Part shown: positions 37,579-47,788 of the stretch, one piece after another
How positions within the stretch are numbered: the stretch's first letter is position 1
Layout: each line of letters begins with the position of its first letter
Program-made: the position numbers and the translations under genes
Assembly (NCBI GenBank): GCA_036365145.1
Contig: JAEOAD010000040.1
Coordinates: 14,237,501-14,301,500, forward strand
Direction of reading: 5' to 3'
Length of the DNA: 64,000 nucleotides
Source: Orientallactaga sibirica
Taxonomy: Eukaryota > Chordata > Mammalia > Rodentia > Dipodidae
The notes under the pieces: generated by a model
The model's input: the letters and a program-made list of their open reading frames with translations, nothing else
Database searches by the model: none
Told to the model about the DNA's origin: nothing

Positions 37579-37675
37579 GGGTAGGTGGTGGTAGAGGGGA
37601 GAAACAGAAAAAGAAGGAAGAAGTTAAAATATAAAGCTTTTCCTTGTGTTCTTTTGTCTCTTAACAGATCATGGT

Positions 37676-37676
37676 T

Positions 37677-37715
<39 letters not shown>

Positions 37716-37923
37716 TTTGAGAGTGACAGAAAAAGAGGCAGAGAGGAGAGAGAGAGAGACAGAGACAGAAGAATGGGCACTTCAGGGCCTCCAGCCACTG
37801 CAAAGAAACTCCAGATACGTATGCCACCTTGTGCATCTGGTTTGCGTGGGTCCTGGGGAATCGAGCCCTGAACCTGGGGTCCTTAGGCTTTACAGGCAAG
37901 CCCTTAACCACTAAGCCATCTCT
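37676..37923 (-). mobile_element. B2-family SINE with (TTTA)n tail
   Basis: About 11 TTTA units; ends inside the 5' end at TAAGCCATCTCT, losing CCAGCCC. Confidence 0.94.
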
Positions 37924-38133
37924 TAAGGTGCTTGCCTGCAAAGCCTAAGGACTCACGTTCGACTTTCCAGGTTCCATGTAAGCAGGTACACAAAGTGACA
38001 CAAGTGTGTAAAGTTACACCTGTGCACAAGGGGATGCACACATCTGGAGTTTGATTGTAGTGGCTGGAGGCCTAGCACACCAATTGTCTCTCTGTCTCAC
38101 TCTCGCTCTCTCACATTAAAAAAAAAAAAAAAA
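37924..38133 (+). mobile_element. B2-family SINE, long variant, 5'-truncated
   Basis: Starts at AAGGTGCTTGCCTGC (about nt 20) fused to the antisense B2. Has the extra segment (AAAGTGACACAAGTGTG...) before CACAAGGGGATGCACAC. Confidence 0.92.
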
Positions 38134-38199
38134 AGGCCAGTCTGCTGGGCTTGCCTCAAAAGAAATCACTAAAATATTAAATTGTTAGTGTGAATCTTT

Positions 38200-38341
38200 T
38201 TTTTAATGCTTTTTTGAGGTAGGGTCTCACTCTAGCTCAGGCTGACCTGGAATTCACTATGTAGACTCAGGATGGCCTTGAACTCACAGTGATGACTTCT
38301 GAGTGCTGGGATTAAAGGTGTGTGCCACCACCACATCTGCC
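38200..38341 (-). mobile_element. B1 SINE
   Basis: GAGGTAGGGTCTCACTCTAG, loses CTCCTACCTCTGCCTCC, duplicates CCA. Confidence 0.9.
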
Positions 38342-38344
38342 TTT

Positions 38345-38411
38345 TTAAGTGAGCACTGGGTTATCAAACTTAGGTCCTCATGCTTGAGTGGCAAGTGCTT
38401 ACATCTCCTAA
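38345..38411 (-). mobile_element. B2/ID-like remnant, old
   Basis: GAGCACTGGGTTATCAAACTTAG ... GGCAAGTGCTTAC. Confidence 0.45.
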
Positions 38412-38533
38412 GTCCAAGTCTTGCTCTTTCTCAGGCTGGTCTGGAACTCATGATATAGTGCAAGCTCACCTCGAACTAGTGATCTTCCTGCCTTAGCCTC
38501 TCAAATCCTGGCGTTATAGGTGTGAACCAACAT
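38412..38533 (-). mobile_element. B1-related SINE, old
   Basis: CTCAGGCTGGTCTGGAACTC ... GCCTTAGCCTCTCAAATCC ... GTGTGAACCAACATC. Confidence 0.65.
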
Positions 38534-38536
38534 CTT

Positions 38537-38706
38537 TTTATTTTTATTTATTTGCAAGCAGAGAGAGAGATAGAAGAGAGGCAGACAGAGAGAGAATGGG
38601 CACGCCAGGGCATCCAGCCACTGCATCTGACTTATGTGGGTCCTGGGGAATCGAACCGGGATCCTGCAGGCAAACACCTTAACCGCTAAGCCATTTCTCT
38701 AGCCCC
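38537..38706 (-). mobile_element. B2-family SINE, internally deleted
   Basis: TTATTTGCAAGCAGAGAGAG; GAACTCCAGATGC... deleted; flanks CCAACATCTTT. Confidence 0.92.
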
Positions 38707-38807
38707 CTACCCAACATCTTTCATTTTCATTTTGAATGTTGTCTTCGTTCTCAGCAGAAGTGGGCAGTGCTGGATACTAAGTAACAAGCATAAAAGTAAG
38801 AAAGACA

Positions 38808-39003
38808 CAAAAACAAACAAACAAAAAAACCAAACCAAACAAACAAAAAACAAACAAACAAAAAAGCCAAACCAAACAAACAAAAAACAAACAAACAAAA
38901 AAAGCCAAACCAAACCAAACCAAACCAACCAACCAACCAACCAAACAAACAAACAAACAAACAAACAAAAAAACCAAACCAACCAACCAAACAAACAAAA
39001 AAG
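38808..39003 (+). repeat. C/A-only array with higher-order period
   Basis: About 195 bp of CAAA, CCAAA and CCAACC units, almost only C and A. A ~40-bp module (AAAAAGCCAAACC flanked by AACAAACAAAC) repeats three times, then CCAAA and CCAA runs. Direct repeats AAGCATAAAAG flank the array (38786 and 39001). Confidence 0.92.
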
Positions 39004-39010
39004 CATAAAA

Positions 39011-39192
39011 GGCCAGGCATGATGGCGCACACCTTTAGTCCCGGCACTCACTCAGGAGGCAGAGGTAGAAGGATCACTGTGAGTTCAAGGCCACTCTGAG
39101 ACTACATAGTGAATTCCAGGTCAGCATGAGCTAGAGTGAGACTCTCCCTCGAAAAACAAACAAACAAACAAACAAACAAACAAACAAAAAAG
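39011..39192 (+). mobile_element. B1 SINE
   Basis: GGCCAGGCATGATGGCGCAC with duplicated CACT; (CAAA)n tail. Confidence 0.94.
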
Positions 39193-39202
39193 ATACACTC
39201 TA

Positions 39203-39275
39203 GGCTGCGAAGATTGCTCAGTGGTTAAAGCCTGTCTCCAAGCCACCCATGTAAGCCAGGTGCAAAAAGTGGCAC
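39203..39275 (+). mobile_element. B2-family SINE, 3'-truncated
   Basis: CTAGGCTGCGAAGATTGCTC to GCCAGGTGCAAAAAGTGGC; ends at a B1. Confidence 0.75.
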
Positions 39276-39277
39276 AA

Positions 39278-39425
39278 AGCTGGGCATGGTGGTGCATGCC
39301 TTTAATGCCAGCATTTATGAGGCAGAGGTAGGAGAATTGCCCTGAGTTTGAGGCCACCCTGAGACTACATAATGAGTTCCAGGCCAGCCTGGACTAGAGT
39401 GAGACCCTATCTCAAAAAAACAAAA
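39278..39425 (+). mobile_element. B1 SINE
   Basis: GCTGGGCATGGTGGTGCATG to CCTATCTCAAAAAAACA. Confidence 0.94.
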
Positions 39426-39427
39426 TA

Positions 39428-39482
39428 TATATATTTGAGAGAGAGAGTCAGATAGAAAATGGGCGTGCCACAGCCTGTAGCA
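39428..39482 (-). mobile_element. B2 3'-end fragment
   Basis: TATATATTTGAGAGAGAGAG ... GGGCGTGCCACAGCC. Confidence 0.65.
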
Positions 39483-39596
39483 GGTTTTCTTTCCATCTCT
39501 TCACCTTCTTTCTCTCCTCCCATTAGTTCTTTCCAAAAGGAACACATGTTTCAAGACAATCATCACTTGCTTCTAAGACACTATGCATTTCTTTTT

Positions 39597-39809
39597 TCAA
39601 AAAAATATTATTTATTTATTTGAAACAGAGAGAGAGAAAGAGGGAGGGAGAGGGAGAATGGGCCCACCAGAGCCTCCAGCCACTACAAATGAACTCCAGA
39701 TGCATGCACCCCCTTGTGCAATCTGGCTTATGTGAGTCCTAGAGAATCAAACCAGGATCCTTTGGCTTTGCAGGCAAATGCCTTAACTGCTAAGCCATCT
39801 CTCCAGCCC
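39597..39809 (-). mobile_element. B2-family SINE
   Basis: Flanks TATGCATTTCTTTT and CATGCATTTCTTTT; near consensus. Confidence 0.95.
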
Positions 39810-39849
39810 ATGCATTTCTTTTAAGCTGTAGAACATTACATTTTAAAGA

Positions 39850-39859
39850 TCTATTTTTA

Positions 39860-39890
<31 letters not shown>

Positions 39891-40036
39891 GGTTTTTTTT
39901 GAGGTAGGGTATCACTCTAGCTCAGGCTAACCTGGAATTCACTATGTACTCTCAGGCTGGCCTTGAATTTATGGCGATCCTCCTACCTCTGCCTCCCGAG
40001 TGCTGGGATTAAAGACGTGTGCCTCCACGCCTGGCT
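39850..40036 (-). mobile_element. B1 SINE with (TTTA)n tail
   Basis: GAGGTAGGGTATCACTCTAG to GTGTGCCTCCACGCCTGGCT. Confidence 0.94.
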
Positions 40037-40228
40037 TTATTTTATTTATTAGAGACAGAGACAGGGAGAGAGAGAGAATGGGCACATCAGGGCCTTTAGC
40101 CACTGCAAATGAACTCCAGACACATGCGCCACCATGTGCATCTGGCTTACGTGGCATCTGGAGAACCGAACTTGGGTGCTTGGGCTTCTCAGGCATGTGC
40201 TTTAACCACTAAGCCATCTCTCCAACCC
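40037..40228 (-). mobile_element. B2-family SINE
   Basis: TTATTAGAGACAGAGACAGG to GCCATCTCTCCAACCC. Confidence 0.93.
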
Positions 40229-40239
40229 CAAAACATCAC

Positions 40240-40480
40240 ATTTTGTTTAGAAATATACAAGGGAAAGAGAGGGTACTAGAACCCAGAAAGGGAAAATGGG
40301 TCCATGAGCCCATGTGGGAGAACAGACAAAAAGGATTTAGAGAGGAAAGAGAAGAAAGTGCAGAGATCGCCTGCCTTGTGGGAGGTAGGAAGGTACAGAG
40401 AGCCCAGGGGGAAGTAGAAGAGGCTTAGCAGGGACCTGGAAGCTCAGGAGAGATGAACAGCCAGCAGAGAAACACTATGC
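40240..40480. other. Single-copy-looking DNA
   Basis: Purine-rich on the plus strand; nothing recognised. Confidence 0.35.
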
Positions 40481-40559
40481 ATTTTTGACTTTCTTCTGGC
40501 AGGAAATGGAGGGCATCACTCCTAACACTCTCAATTCTGCAGTCTGCAAAGGCCAAGAT

Positions 40560-40775
40560 GGAGACATCAGATTTGATGTCCTGTGCGGCAGTATTCTGCA
40601 TGGGCAGCCACCTTCTCGTTGTGACCTCACAGGACAAAAGGACCTCACTGGGATCTTTTTCAAGGGGCATCACCTGCTAAGGGATGCATCTCCTCATCTC
40701 CCACCTTGAGGGCTAGAGATTCAGCATATGAGCTTAGGGGTGGGGGACACAAACACCCAGAGGATGGCATCCTCT
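40560..40775 (-). mobile_element. MaLR-type LTR fragment, antisense
   Basis: GGCATCACCTGCTAAGGG ... CTCATCTCCCACCTTG ... ATTCAGCATATGAGCTTAGGG and GGGGGACACAAACACCC follow the antisense MaLR 5' half. Confidence 0.6.
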
Positions 40776-41009
40776 TTGACAAGTCTTATCCAGCTCCCTC
40801 ACCCTTCCTTGACCCTCCTGTCATCACTTCCAAGGTCCATCTCAACCTTCTTTGTCAAATGGTGACAGGTCAGGGTTTGCAGGCCTTCCCTGAACTTGCC
40901 AAATGCTTTTGCAAGCAGAGTAGTCACAGAGCCGTTCGTTCTCACATGGGCTTGATGCCTCTGGCTTTGTTTCCATTGTTTTCGTTTCTTCAGCTGAGTT
41001 ATGATCTTT

Positions 41010-41364
41010 TAAAAAATATTATTTAGCCGGGCATGGTGGTGCACGCCTTTAATCCCAGCACTCAGGAGGTAGGGGTAGGAGGATCGCTTTGAGTTCAAGG
41101 CCACCCTGAGGCTACAGAGTGAATTCCAGGTCAGCCTGAGCTAGAGTGAGACCCTACCTCAAAAAACCAACAACAAAAAAATTATTTATTTATTTGAGAG
41201 CGAGAGAGGGAGAATGGGCATGCCAGGCCCTCTAGCCACTGCAAATGAACTCCAGATGCGTGTGCCACCTTATGCATCTGGCTTACACGGGTATTGGGGA
41301 ATCAAACCTGGGTCCTTAGGCTTTACAGGCAAGTGCCTTAACCACTAAGCCTTCTCTCCAGCCC
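41010..41364 (-). mobile_element. B2-family SINE with B1 in its tail
   Basis: Tail start at 41010, B1 insertion, then TTATTTGAGAGCGAGAGAGG to AAGCCTTCTCTCCAGCCC. One target duplication, TGAGTTATGATCTTT (40995 and 41365), surrounds both. Confidence 0.92.
41027..41180 (+). mobile_element. B1 SINE in a B2 tail
   Basis: GCCGGGCATGGTGGTGCACG to CCTCAAAAAACCAAC. Confidence 0.95.
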
Positions 41365-41539
41365 TGAGTTATGATCTTTGACTGTAAGAATCCTTTTATG
41401 GTTTTTTTGATGCCCTCCCCAATTTTGATTATTGCTGTGTGTATGGTATGAGATAAATGACACAGAGAGACCCAAAAATCTAAGCCCACCTTATGTCTTT
41501 TCTTTTTTCTTTCTTTCTTTTTTTTTTGGAGGGGGGCAG

Positions 41540-41676
41540 TTCGAGGTAGGGTCTTACTTTCTCAGGCTGACCTGGATCTCATTTTGTATCTCCAGGCTGG
41601 CTTTGAACTCACAGCAATCCTCCTACCTCTGCCTCCTGAGCGCTGGGATTAAAGGTGTGCTCCACCACACCTGGCT
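41540..41676 (-). mobile_element. B1 SINE
   Basis: TTCGAGGTAGGGTCTTACTT to CTCCACCACACCTGGCT, with a G6 run before it. Confidence 0.92.
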
Positions 41677-41815
41677 CATTATAGCCTTTTCTGAATACAG
41701 TATTTGACAAACTGTGAATTTTTGAAATTTCTTCTAGCCTAGTTTTTCCATTTACTAAATTGAGACATGTGAGGTATCCCTTGCTTTGCCCATAACAAAT
41801 AGCATCACGACCACC

Positions 41816-42141
41816 TGTTGGGTTTGATTCAGGTGTCCCCCATAAACTTAGGTGTTCTGAATGCTAGGTTCCTAGCTGATAGAGATCTGGGAACTACGCC
41901 TCCTGGAGGGAGTGTATTGTTGGGGGTGGGCTTATGGGTATTATAGCCAGTGTCCCCTTGCCAGTGTTTGGCACACTCTCCTGTTCCTGTTGTCCACCCT
42001 CTGCTCATGTCGTCATTTCCCCTACCATCATGGAGCTTCCCCCTCTAGCCTGTAAGCCAAAATAAACTTCTTTATGCTTTTCCCCCACAAGCTGTTCTTG
42101 GTTGGGTGATTTCTGCCAGCAATACGAACCTGACCGGAACA
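41816..42141 (+). mobile_element. MaLR-type solo LTR
   Basis: About 326 bp starting TGTTGGGTTTGATTCAGG and ending ACCTGACCGGAACA (TG...CA), with AATAAA at 42060 inside GTAAGCCAAAATAAACTTC. Length and layout suit an ERVL-MaLR LTR; no internal sequence is adjacent. The subfamily is not known to me. Confidence 0.7.
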
Positions 42142-42712
42142 CCCCCATTCTTAGGATTTCTTGGGGGGAATGGAACAACAGTAGTTTTAGTTTCTCAGCC
42201 CCTTTCCTCTCAATTCTTCTACTGAGTCTGGAAGAAAAAGATAGGAGGATTGGAAAATACAAGATACCCCTAGTGTAGGATAAATTACCAATTTCACCGT
42301 CCTTTTACTGTGTGTCATAGGGGGTCTCCAAGTCCTGCCCTGCGGTTTCCCTTAGTTTAACAATAGGCTCAAACAGAAAATGACTACAAGTGCACGGAGG
42401 CTATCAAGGGCTTAGATATGACAAGAAAAGTCTGTAGAACAATTGGTCTTTATATTAAACTTCAAGGAGAGATAGATGGCTTGCTGAAATGGCCTTATCC
42501 ACGTGTGAAGCTTTGATGGAGTGCTTGAGTTAAGTTTCTTTCCCCTTCAGCCCCAGCCCCCAAACTGTACCCTGTTCAAACCCATCTGAAAAATGCTGAG
42601 TCATCCTTGAGCTGAGTTCTTCCAGGAGGGCTCTATGTACATAGGCGGGAAATGATGAACATCTGGGGCCAGGTGTCTTCATGGAGCTGATGTGTGCACG
42701 TTGGCTTTACAA
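42142..42712. other. Single-copy-looking DNA
   Basis: 570 bp with nothing assigned. Confidence 0.4.
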
Positions 42713-42840
42713 TTAAGGGACAATGGGGCTCCAAAGGTTAACTTGACTTGTCCTAGGTCATACAGCTAAGTAAACAGAAAAGTTACAACCCAGACTTATC
42801 GCATATTAGGCCATCGGGCGCTCCACCATCTTGTCTTTCC
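42713..42840 (-). mobile_element. MIR SINE, antisense
   Basis: AAGGGACAATGGGGCTCC ... CTTGTCCTAGGTCATACAGC: antisense of the MIR 'GTGACCTTGGGCAAG' region. Confidence 0.65.
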
Positions 42841-42981
42841 TTTGTAGAGTGGGGTTATTGAAACCCATAAGCATTTTGAGAACACCCCTATATTTGTGAT
42901 GCACATAACAAGTTTGATATGAAATATAAGCCAGGAACATAACAAGTGGTGGGGACAAAAACAACAAAACAAAAAACACAC

Positions 42982-43155
42982 AGCTGGGCGTGGTGGTGCA
43001 CGCCTTTAATCCCAGCACTCAGGAGGCAGAGCTAGGAGGATCACTTTGAGTTCAAGGCCACCCTGAGGCTACATAGTGAATTCCAGGTTAGGCTGGGCTA
43101 GAGTGAGACCCTACCTTGAACCCCCTGCCCCCCAACCAAAAAAACACCCCCAAAC
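42982..43155 (+). mobile_element. B1 SINE
   Basis: AGCTGGGCGTGGTGGTGCACG; tail rich in CCCC and AAAAACACCCCC. Confidence 0.94.
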
Positions 43156-43407
43156 ACCAATGAACCCGACTGCCATTTCTGTTCCGGTCACATTATACAA
43201 ATGGGAAGCAGATCTCGCTAAGCCCCGAGCTCTGTAAATTCATAGGAGAATGGTGATCAGAGAAACTGAGGCAGAGTCACAGCTGTTCCCCAAACTATCT
43301 TCTCTTTCCCTGAGACGCAGCCAAAGTACGTTTCCCACCCCCTCTTGTGGCCACAAACTGAGTTCCTGCAGACAGGAGAAGGGCAAAAGTGATGGCTATA
43401 TATATAT
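43156..43407. other. Single-copy-looking DNA
   Basis: Nothing assigned. Confidence 0.35.
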
Positions 43408-43553
43408 TTGATTTTTCGAGGTAGGGTCTCCCTCTAGCCCAGGCAGACCTGGAATTCACTCTGTAGTCTCAGGGTGGCCTCGAACTCACAGCGATCCTCC
43501 TACCTCTGCCTTCCAAGTGCTGGGATTAGAGGCGTGCGCCACCGTGCCCGACT
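43408..43553 (-). mobile_element. B1 SINE
   Basis: TTTTTCGAGGTAGGGTCTC to GCGCCACCGTGCCCGACT. Confidence 0.95.
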
Positions 43554-43919
43554 CTGTCTGGTGTTTTATCTTTGAAACAACATGCTGAAGGTAGCCAAGC
43601 TGTCATCTGACTTGCTTCTGAGTGCCTGAGGGGTCCCCTACCCCACCTATAAGACCTGGGACCACTCCGGGCAGTCTGTCATGCGACATAACCTGGTGTT
43701 GTGTTGAGCCTTCACCTGATGGAATCTATTTGTTATTGCAGCTTATCCTAGCTCATCTTAGCTAATAGAGATCCAAACAGTTCCTTCTTTCACACCCAAG
43801 AAATGCCCAAGTCCTGTAGTTTTATTCCTAAGGATGGTGTTTATGTATAACTGTAGATGCCAAACAGGTGGGATGAGGGGATGAAGGAGGAAACGTTCTG
43901 CATCTGGAACTCTGGGATA
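43554..43919. other. Single-copy-looking DNA
   Basis: Nothing assigned. Confidence 0.35.
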
Positions 43920-44270
43920 TTGTAGTGACCTCTCGTGGCTGGGACAAAACACTGAAGCAAGAGCAGGGAGGAAAGGGTTGATTGTGGCATACAGTCTTCA
44001 GGGGAAGCTTCGTGATGGCAGGGGAAAGCATGGCACCAGCAGAGGCTGCACATCACCTCTGCCACAGCAGGTGGAAAACAGCAGTAGGAGAGTGAGCTGA
44101 GCTCTGGCTAGGAGGAGCTGGCTGTAACATGGCAATACCACCCCCACCCAACACACCTCCAGTAAGGCTCCACTTCCCAAATTGCCACTAGCTGGGGGAC
44201 CATGCATTCAAAACACAAAAGTTTATGGTGGGGGTGGGGATCATCTGATTCAAATCACCACAGACATCCA
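43920..44270 (-). mobile_element. MaLR-type LTR, antisense
   Basis: GACAAAACACTGAAGCAAG ... GGAGGAAAGGGTTGATTG ... CACTTCCCAAATTGCCACTAG ... GGGGACCATGCATTC: the order of a rodent MaLR LTR read backwards. Nearly complete (~350 bp). Confidence 0.65.
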
Positions 44271-44612
44271 GCAGAAATATATTTGTTGAATTTTACAGAG
44301 TAACTGTTGTGGGTCTTGCCATTTGCAGGCTGGAATCTACCATCAACTACCATTCATTGTCTCTTATGTACAAGGAAGGAGTTCAAGGGCAAGGTGTCGA
44401 GGTCCTTACCAGCTCTAAGAAAGAAATCTAGAGCCCAGCATCACAATCCACCCCCAAAGAGGAAAGCAGGTTTTGGCAGGGCTGACAGTCTGCTTGAACT
44501 TGGCCATGGGTCACCAATTATTCACACTTTTCCTGTAAGTCATGCTGGACTTGTTAGGTATTTTGGTATCTTCCTTTTTTTCCTTTTCTTCCTTCCTTTC
44601 TTTTTTCTATTT
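44271..44612. other. Single-copy-looking DNA
   Basis: The last 50 bp are T-rich; nothing else assigned. Confidence 0.35.
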
Positions 44613-44773
44613 GCTTTTTTTTTTTTTTTTTTTTTTTTGAGGCAGGGTCTTGCTCTAGCCCAGGCTGACCTGGAATTCATTATGTAGTCTCAGGCTGGCC
44701 TTGAACTCATAGCGATCCTCCTACCTCTGCCTCCCAAGTGCTGGGATTCAAGGTGTGTGCCACCACGCCTGGT
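44613..44773 (-). mobile_element. B1 SINE
   Basis: 25-T tail, GAGGCAGGGTCTTGCTC to CACCACGCCTGG. Confidence 0.95.
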
Positions 44774-45427
44774 GGGTATCCTCCTTGGATCTTATTAACA
44801 GAAGCCATATTTAGGCATTTCTCTAGCCTTCTACTTTAGTAAGCTTATGTGCAGAGGGAATGAAAAAAAAAAACAACAAAACTAGGGTGTTTCCACATTC
44901 ACATTGGAGGTATATTAGTTCTGAGATTTTAATAAGTGTCATAAGAAAATGGGTTTTTGGATAGATGAGTTGGGAACTTCTGGGTTGACTAAACATAACC
45001 CAGCTGGATTTGTATCCTGCCCATCCCAGTGCCACATGCTGAGCCATCTCAATTGCACACCTAGTGCCATGCAGATGGTATTTCCCAATGTAAACATCAA
45101 TTACATGAGGTGCTTTTGTCATGTTTTTCTCTTTGATGAAGTCCCCTTAAGAAAACGAAACAAACTCCTCAGAGCCTTAAGGTGCTAATTTGAAACATAA
45201 ATCCTCAAAAAAAAAGAAAAAAAAAGAAAAAGAAATAGAAATCTTCAGTGGAGAATGTGCCATTCATTCCCAATTAAGTGAGTCTAAGCACAGGGTGCCG
45301 ACATGCTGGTTCACCTGGAGACATGTCATGCATCAGCTGAACTTTCTTGGTTAGGAGAAGAGGTATTTCTATCCCACCTCTACCCACCTTCCATCTTAGC
45401 CACGGAATCCTCAATTCCTTAGTCTTT
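44774..45427. other. Single-copy-looking DNA
   Basis: 650 bp, A-rich at 45206-45240; 79- and 99-codon frames on opposite strands not recognised. Confidence 0.45.
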
Positions 45428-45638
45428 TAAAAATATTTATTTTTATTTATTTATTAGAGAAAGAGAGAAAAAAAGAGAGAGAGAGAATGGGTGCACCAGG
45501 GCCTATAGCTACTGCAAATGAACTCCAGATGCATGTGCCACCTTGTGCATCTGGCTTATGTGGGACCTGGAGAATTGAACCTGGATGCTTAGGCTTTGCT
45601 GGCATGTACCTTAATTGCTAAGCCATTTCTCCAACCCT
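45428..45638 (-). mobile_element. B2-family SINE
   Basis: ATTTATTAGAGAAAGAGAG to GCCATTTCTCCAACCC. Confidence 0.93.
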
Positions 45639-45647
45639 GGGCTTTTT

Positions 45648-45819
45648 TGATTTTTTTTTTTTTTTTTTTTTGTTTGTTTCTCGAGATAGGGTCTCACTCT
45701 AGTCCAGGCTGACCTGGAATTTACTATGTAGTCTCAGGGTGGCCTTGAACTCACAGTGATCCTCCTACCTCTGCCTCCTTAGTGTTGGGATTAAAGGCAT
45801 GTGCCATCACACCTGGCTT
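45648..45819 (-). mobile_element. B1 SINE
   Basis: 22-T tail, TCTCGAGATAGGGTCTCAC to GCCATCACACCTGGCT. Confidence 0.94.
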
Positions 45820-45828
45820 AGTCCTGCA

Positions 45829-46053
45829 CTTTTTTAAAAAAATACTTTATTTATTTGAAAGAGAGAGAGAGAGAGAGATAAAGAGGCAGATAGAGAGAGA
45901 ATGGGCACACCAGGGCCTCTCACCATTACAAACGAACTCCAGACACATGTGCCACCTTGTGCATCTGGTTTTACGTGGGTCCTGGGGAATCGAACCTGAG
46001 TCCTTTGTCTTTTCTGGCAAGTACCTTAACCACTACGCCATCTCTTCAGCCCA
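45829..46053 (-). mobile_element. B2-family SINE
   Basis: GAAAGAGAGAGAGAGAGAG to CTACGCCATCTCTTCAGCCC. It and the two previous SINEs lie between AATTCCTTAGTCTTTT (45412) and AATTCCTTGGGCTTTT (46054). Confidence 0.93.
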
Positions 46054-46071
46054 ATTCCTTGGGCTTTTGCC

Positions 46072-46465
46072 AAGGCTCTCTTGTCAAGCCTTCCCTGGTT
46101 AGCTTCTCTTAACTGATGTGGGGGGCCAGGCAGAATTCTTAAGTTTGCTGACAGAATCCTGTACACATTCCTTCCATTTAAATTCACCTCTGCTTCTGTC
46201 TGTCACATTTTGAACTCAGCTCTGGTTGGTAGGACAACTGTTACTGAATTCCAAATTGCATGGAAGCCAAACAGTGTTCAGTCCACATGTGTGAGCTCAT
46301 GGAGGACAGTGGGAGAAGTCAGAGCTGTGCCCGAAAATTCTGTATGCTTGTCATAGGTCCCCACGGAGGCCACCCCCTCCCTTCCTGCTGTGCACCTCTC
46401 CTCCCTTTATTGTCAACAGTAATATTTTCTCCACTTTCACTGGGGTGAGAGCATTTCTGTGTGTG
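46072..46465. other. Single-copy-looking DNA
   Basis: Nothing assigned. Confidence 0.35.
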
Positions 46466-46530
46466 TGCGCTGGAGATCAAACCCCGGGCCTCGTGCGTCG
46501 ATACCCATGTGGTGCCTCTGAGCTCCATCT
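46466..46530 (-). mobile_element. ID-like SINE, antisense
   Basis: GCGCTGGAGATCAAACCCCG GGCCTCGTGCG: antisense B-box region of ID. Confidence 0.5.
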
Positions 46531-46709
46531 TGGGATGCAAGGATAGGGTTCCTCTGTTTCTCCCTTCACATCAAAATATACTTGCATTTTCCCTCTGCCT
46601 TTGCCTCTTTCCCCAGGTTCACAAGCAAAAGTGCCTTCACCCTTTCTTTGTCCTCCCACCCATCTTTCCTTTCCTTCCTTTTCCTTTATTCTTCCTTCCT
46701 TTCTTTTAA

Positions 46710-47460
46710 AAATTTTTTATTTTTTAATTTCATTTTTTAATTAACAACTTCCATAATTATAGACAATATCCCATGGTAATTCCCTCTTTCCCCCCATTTT
46801 CCCCTTTGAAACTCCACTCTCCATCATATCCCCTCCCCCTCTCAATCAGTCTCTTTTATTTCTATGTCATGATCTTTTCCTCCTATTACGATGGTCTTGT
46901 GTAAGCAGTGTCAGGCACTGTGAGGTCATGGATATCCAGCCATTTTGTGTCTGGAGGAGCATGTTGTAAGGAGTCCTACCCTTCCTTTGTCTCTTACATT
47001 CTTTCCACCCCCTCTTCCACAATGGACCCTGAGCCTTGGAAGATGTGATAGAGATATTTCAGTGCTGAGCACTCTTCTGTCCCTTCTTCTCAGCACCATG
47101 GTGCCTTCTGAGGCATCCCAAGGTCACCACCATCTGAAAAGAGAAGCTTCTCTAACCAAAAGTGAGAGTAGCATTAATATATGGGTATGAACATTAAGAG
47201 AAGTGCTTACTGGGCAGTTTGGTGAGCATAGTATATACATTTAGCAAGACACCAGCAGGCATTACACCCCTAGGGCTCATGGTTACCCCTGTTGTAGGTT
47301 TTCAGTATCAGAGATCTATTCCCTCCCATGGAGCGGGCCTCCAGTCCAATTAAAGAGTGGTTGGTTTTCCCCATAACAGACATGCCACTATTGCACCTAT
47401 TGGCTCATTTGGCCTGGCTGGCCAAATTTAAGGCTTGCAGTGTCCACTGTTGAGTATCTC
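46710..47460 (-). mobile_element. L1 3' UTR, antisense
   Basis: Starts with the T-rich complement of an A tail, then AACTTCCATAATTATAGAC, AGAAGCTTCTCTAACC, CTCCCATGGAGCGGGCC and AACAGACATGCCACTATTGC. This order fits a rodent Lx-type L1 3' UTR from memory. No ORF2 coding is left. Another copy of its first 130 bp is at 50.84 kb. Confidence 0.7.
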
Positions 47461-47535
47461 CACTGGTGATTTCTCTCTCTCCCATTAAATTGCTTTTTCC
47501 AGCTTTCTGTCAGCTGGTCCTTTCTTTCTATCTTT

Positions 47536-47632
47536 CCTTTTTTTTTTTTTTTTTTCTAGTACTAGGGCTTGAAGCCCTGGCCTTGAGAGTGCTAGGCAAG
47601 TGTTTCACCACTGAGCCACCCTCCAGGGATGA
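47536..47632 (-). mobile_element. ID-like SINE, antisense
   Basis: 21-T tail, CTAGTACTAGGGCTTGAAGC, GCTAGGCAAGTGTTTCACCACTGAGCC. Confidence 0.65.
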
Positions 47633-47637
47633 ATTTT

Positions 47638-47738
47638 TTCCCCTTCCTTCTTTCCATCCTTCCTCCCTCCCACCTTTCTTCCTTCCTCCTCCCCCTCCCT
47701 CTCTCCCTCCCTCCCTCCCTCCCTCCCTCCCTCCCTCC

Positions 47739-47786
<48 letters not shown>

Positions 47787-47788
47787 GG
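47638..47788. repeat. (CCTT)n, (CCCT)n and (CTTT)n tract
   Basis: 150 bp of pyrimidines: ~12 CCCT units in the centre, then TC and CTTT. It is the tail of the next antisense B1. Confidence 0.95.

Noticed and set aside
38707..39051. Phe/Leu/Cys/Val-rich 114-codon frame as a membrane protein
   Set aside because: It is the reverse translation of the C/A-only array; hydrophobicity is a by-product of TTTG codons.
39578..40485. ACACTATGCATTT at 39578 and 40470 as boundaries of one large insertion
   Set aside because: The B2 at 39597-39809 already has its own nearer duplicate of this flank; the distant match may be chance.
47638..47788. (CCCT)n run as telomeric repeat
   Set aside because: Telomere repeat is (CCCTAA)n; this is a tetranucleotide tract grown from a B1 tail.
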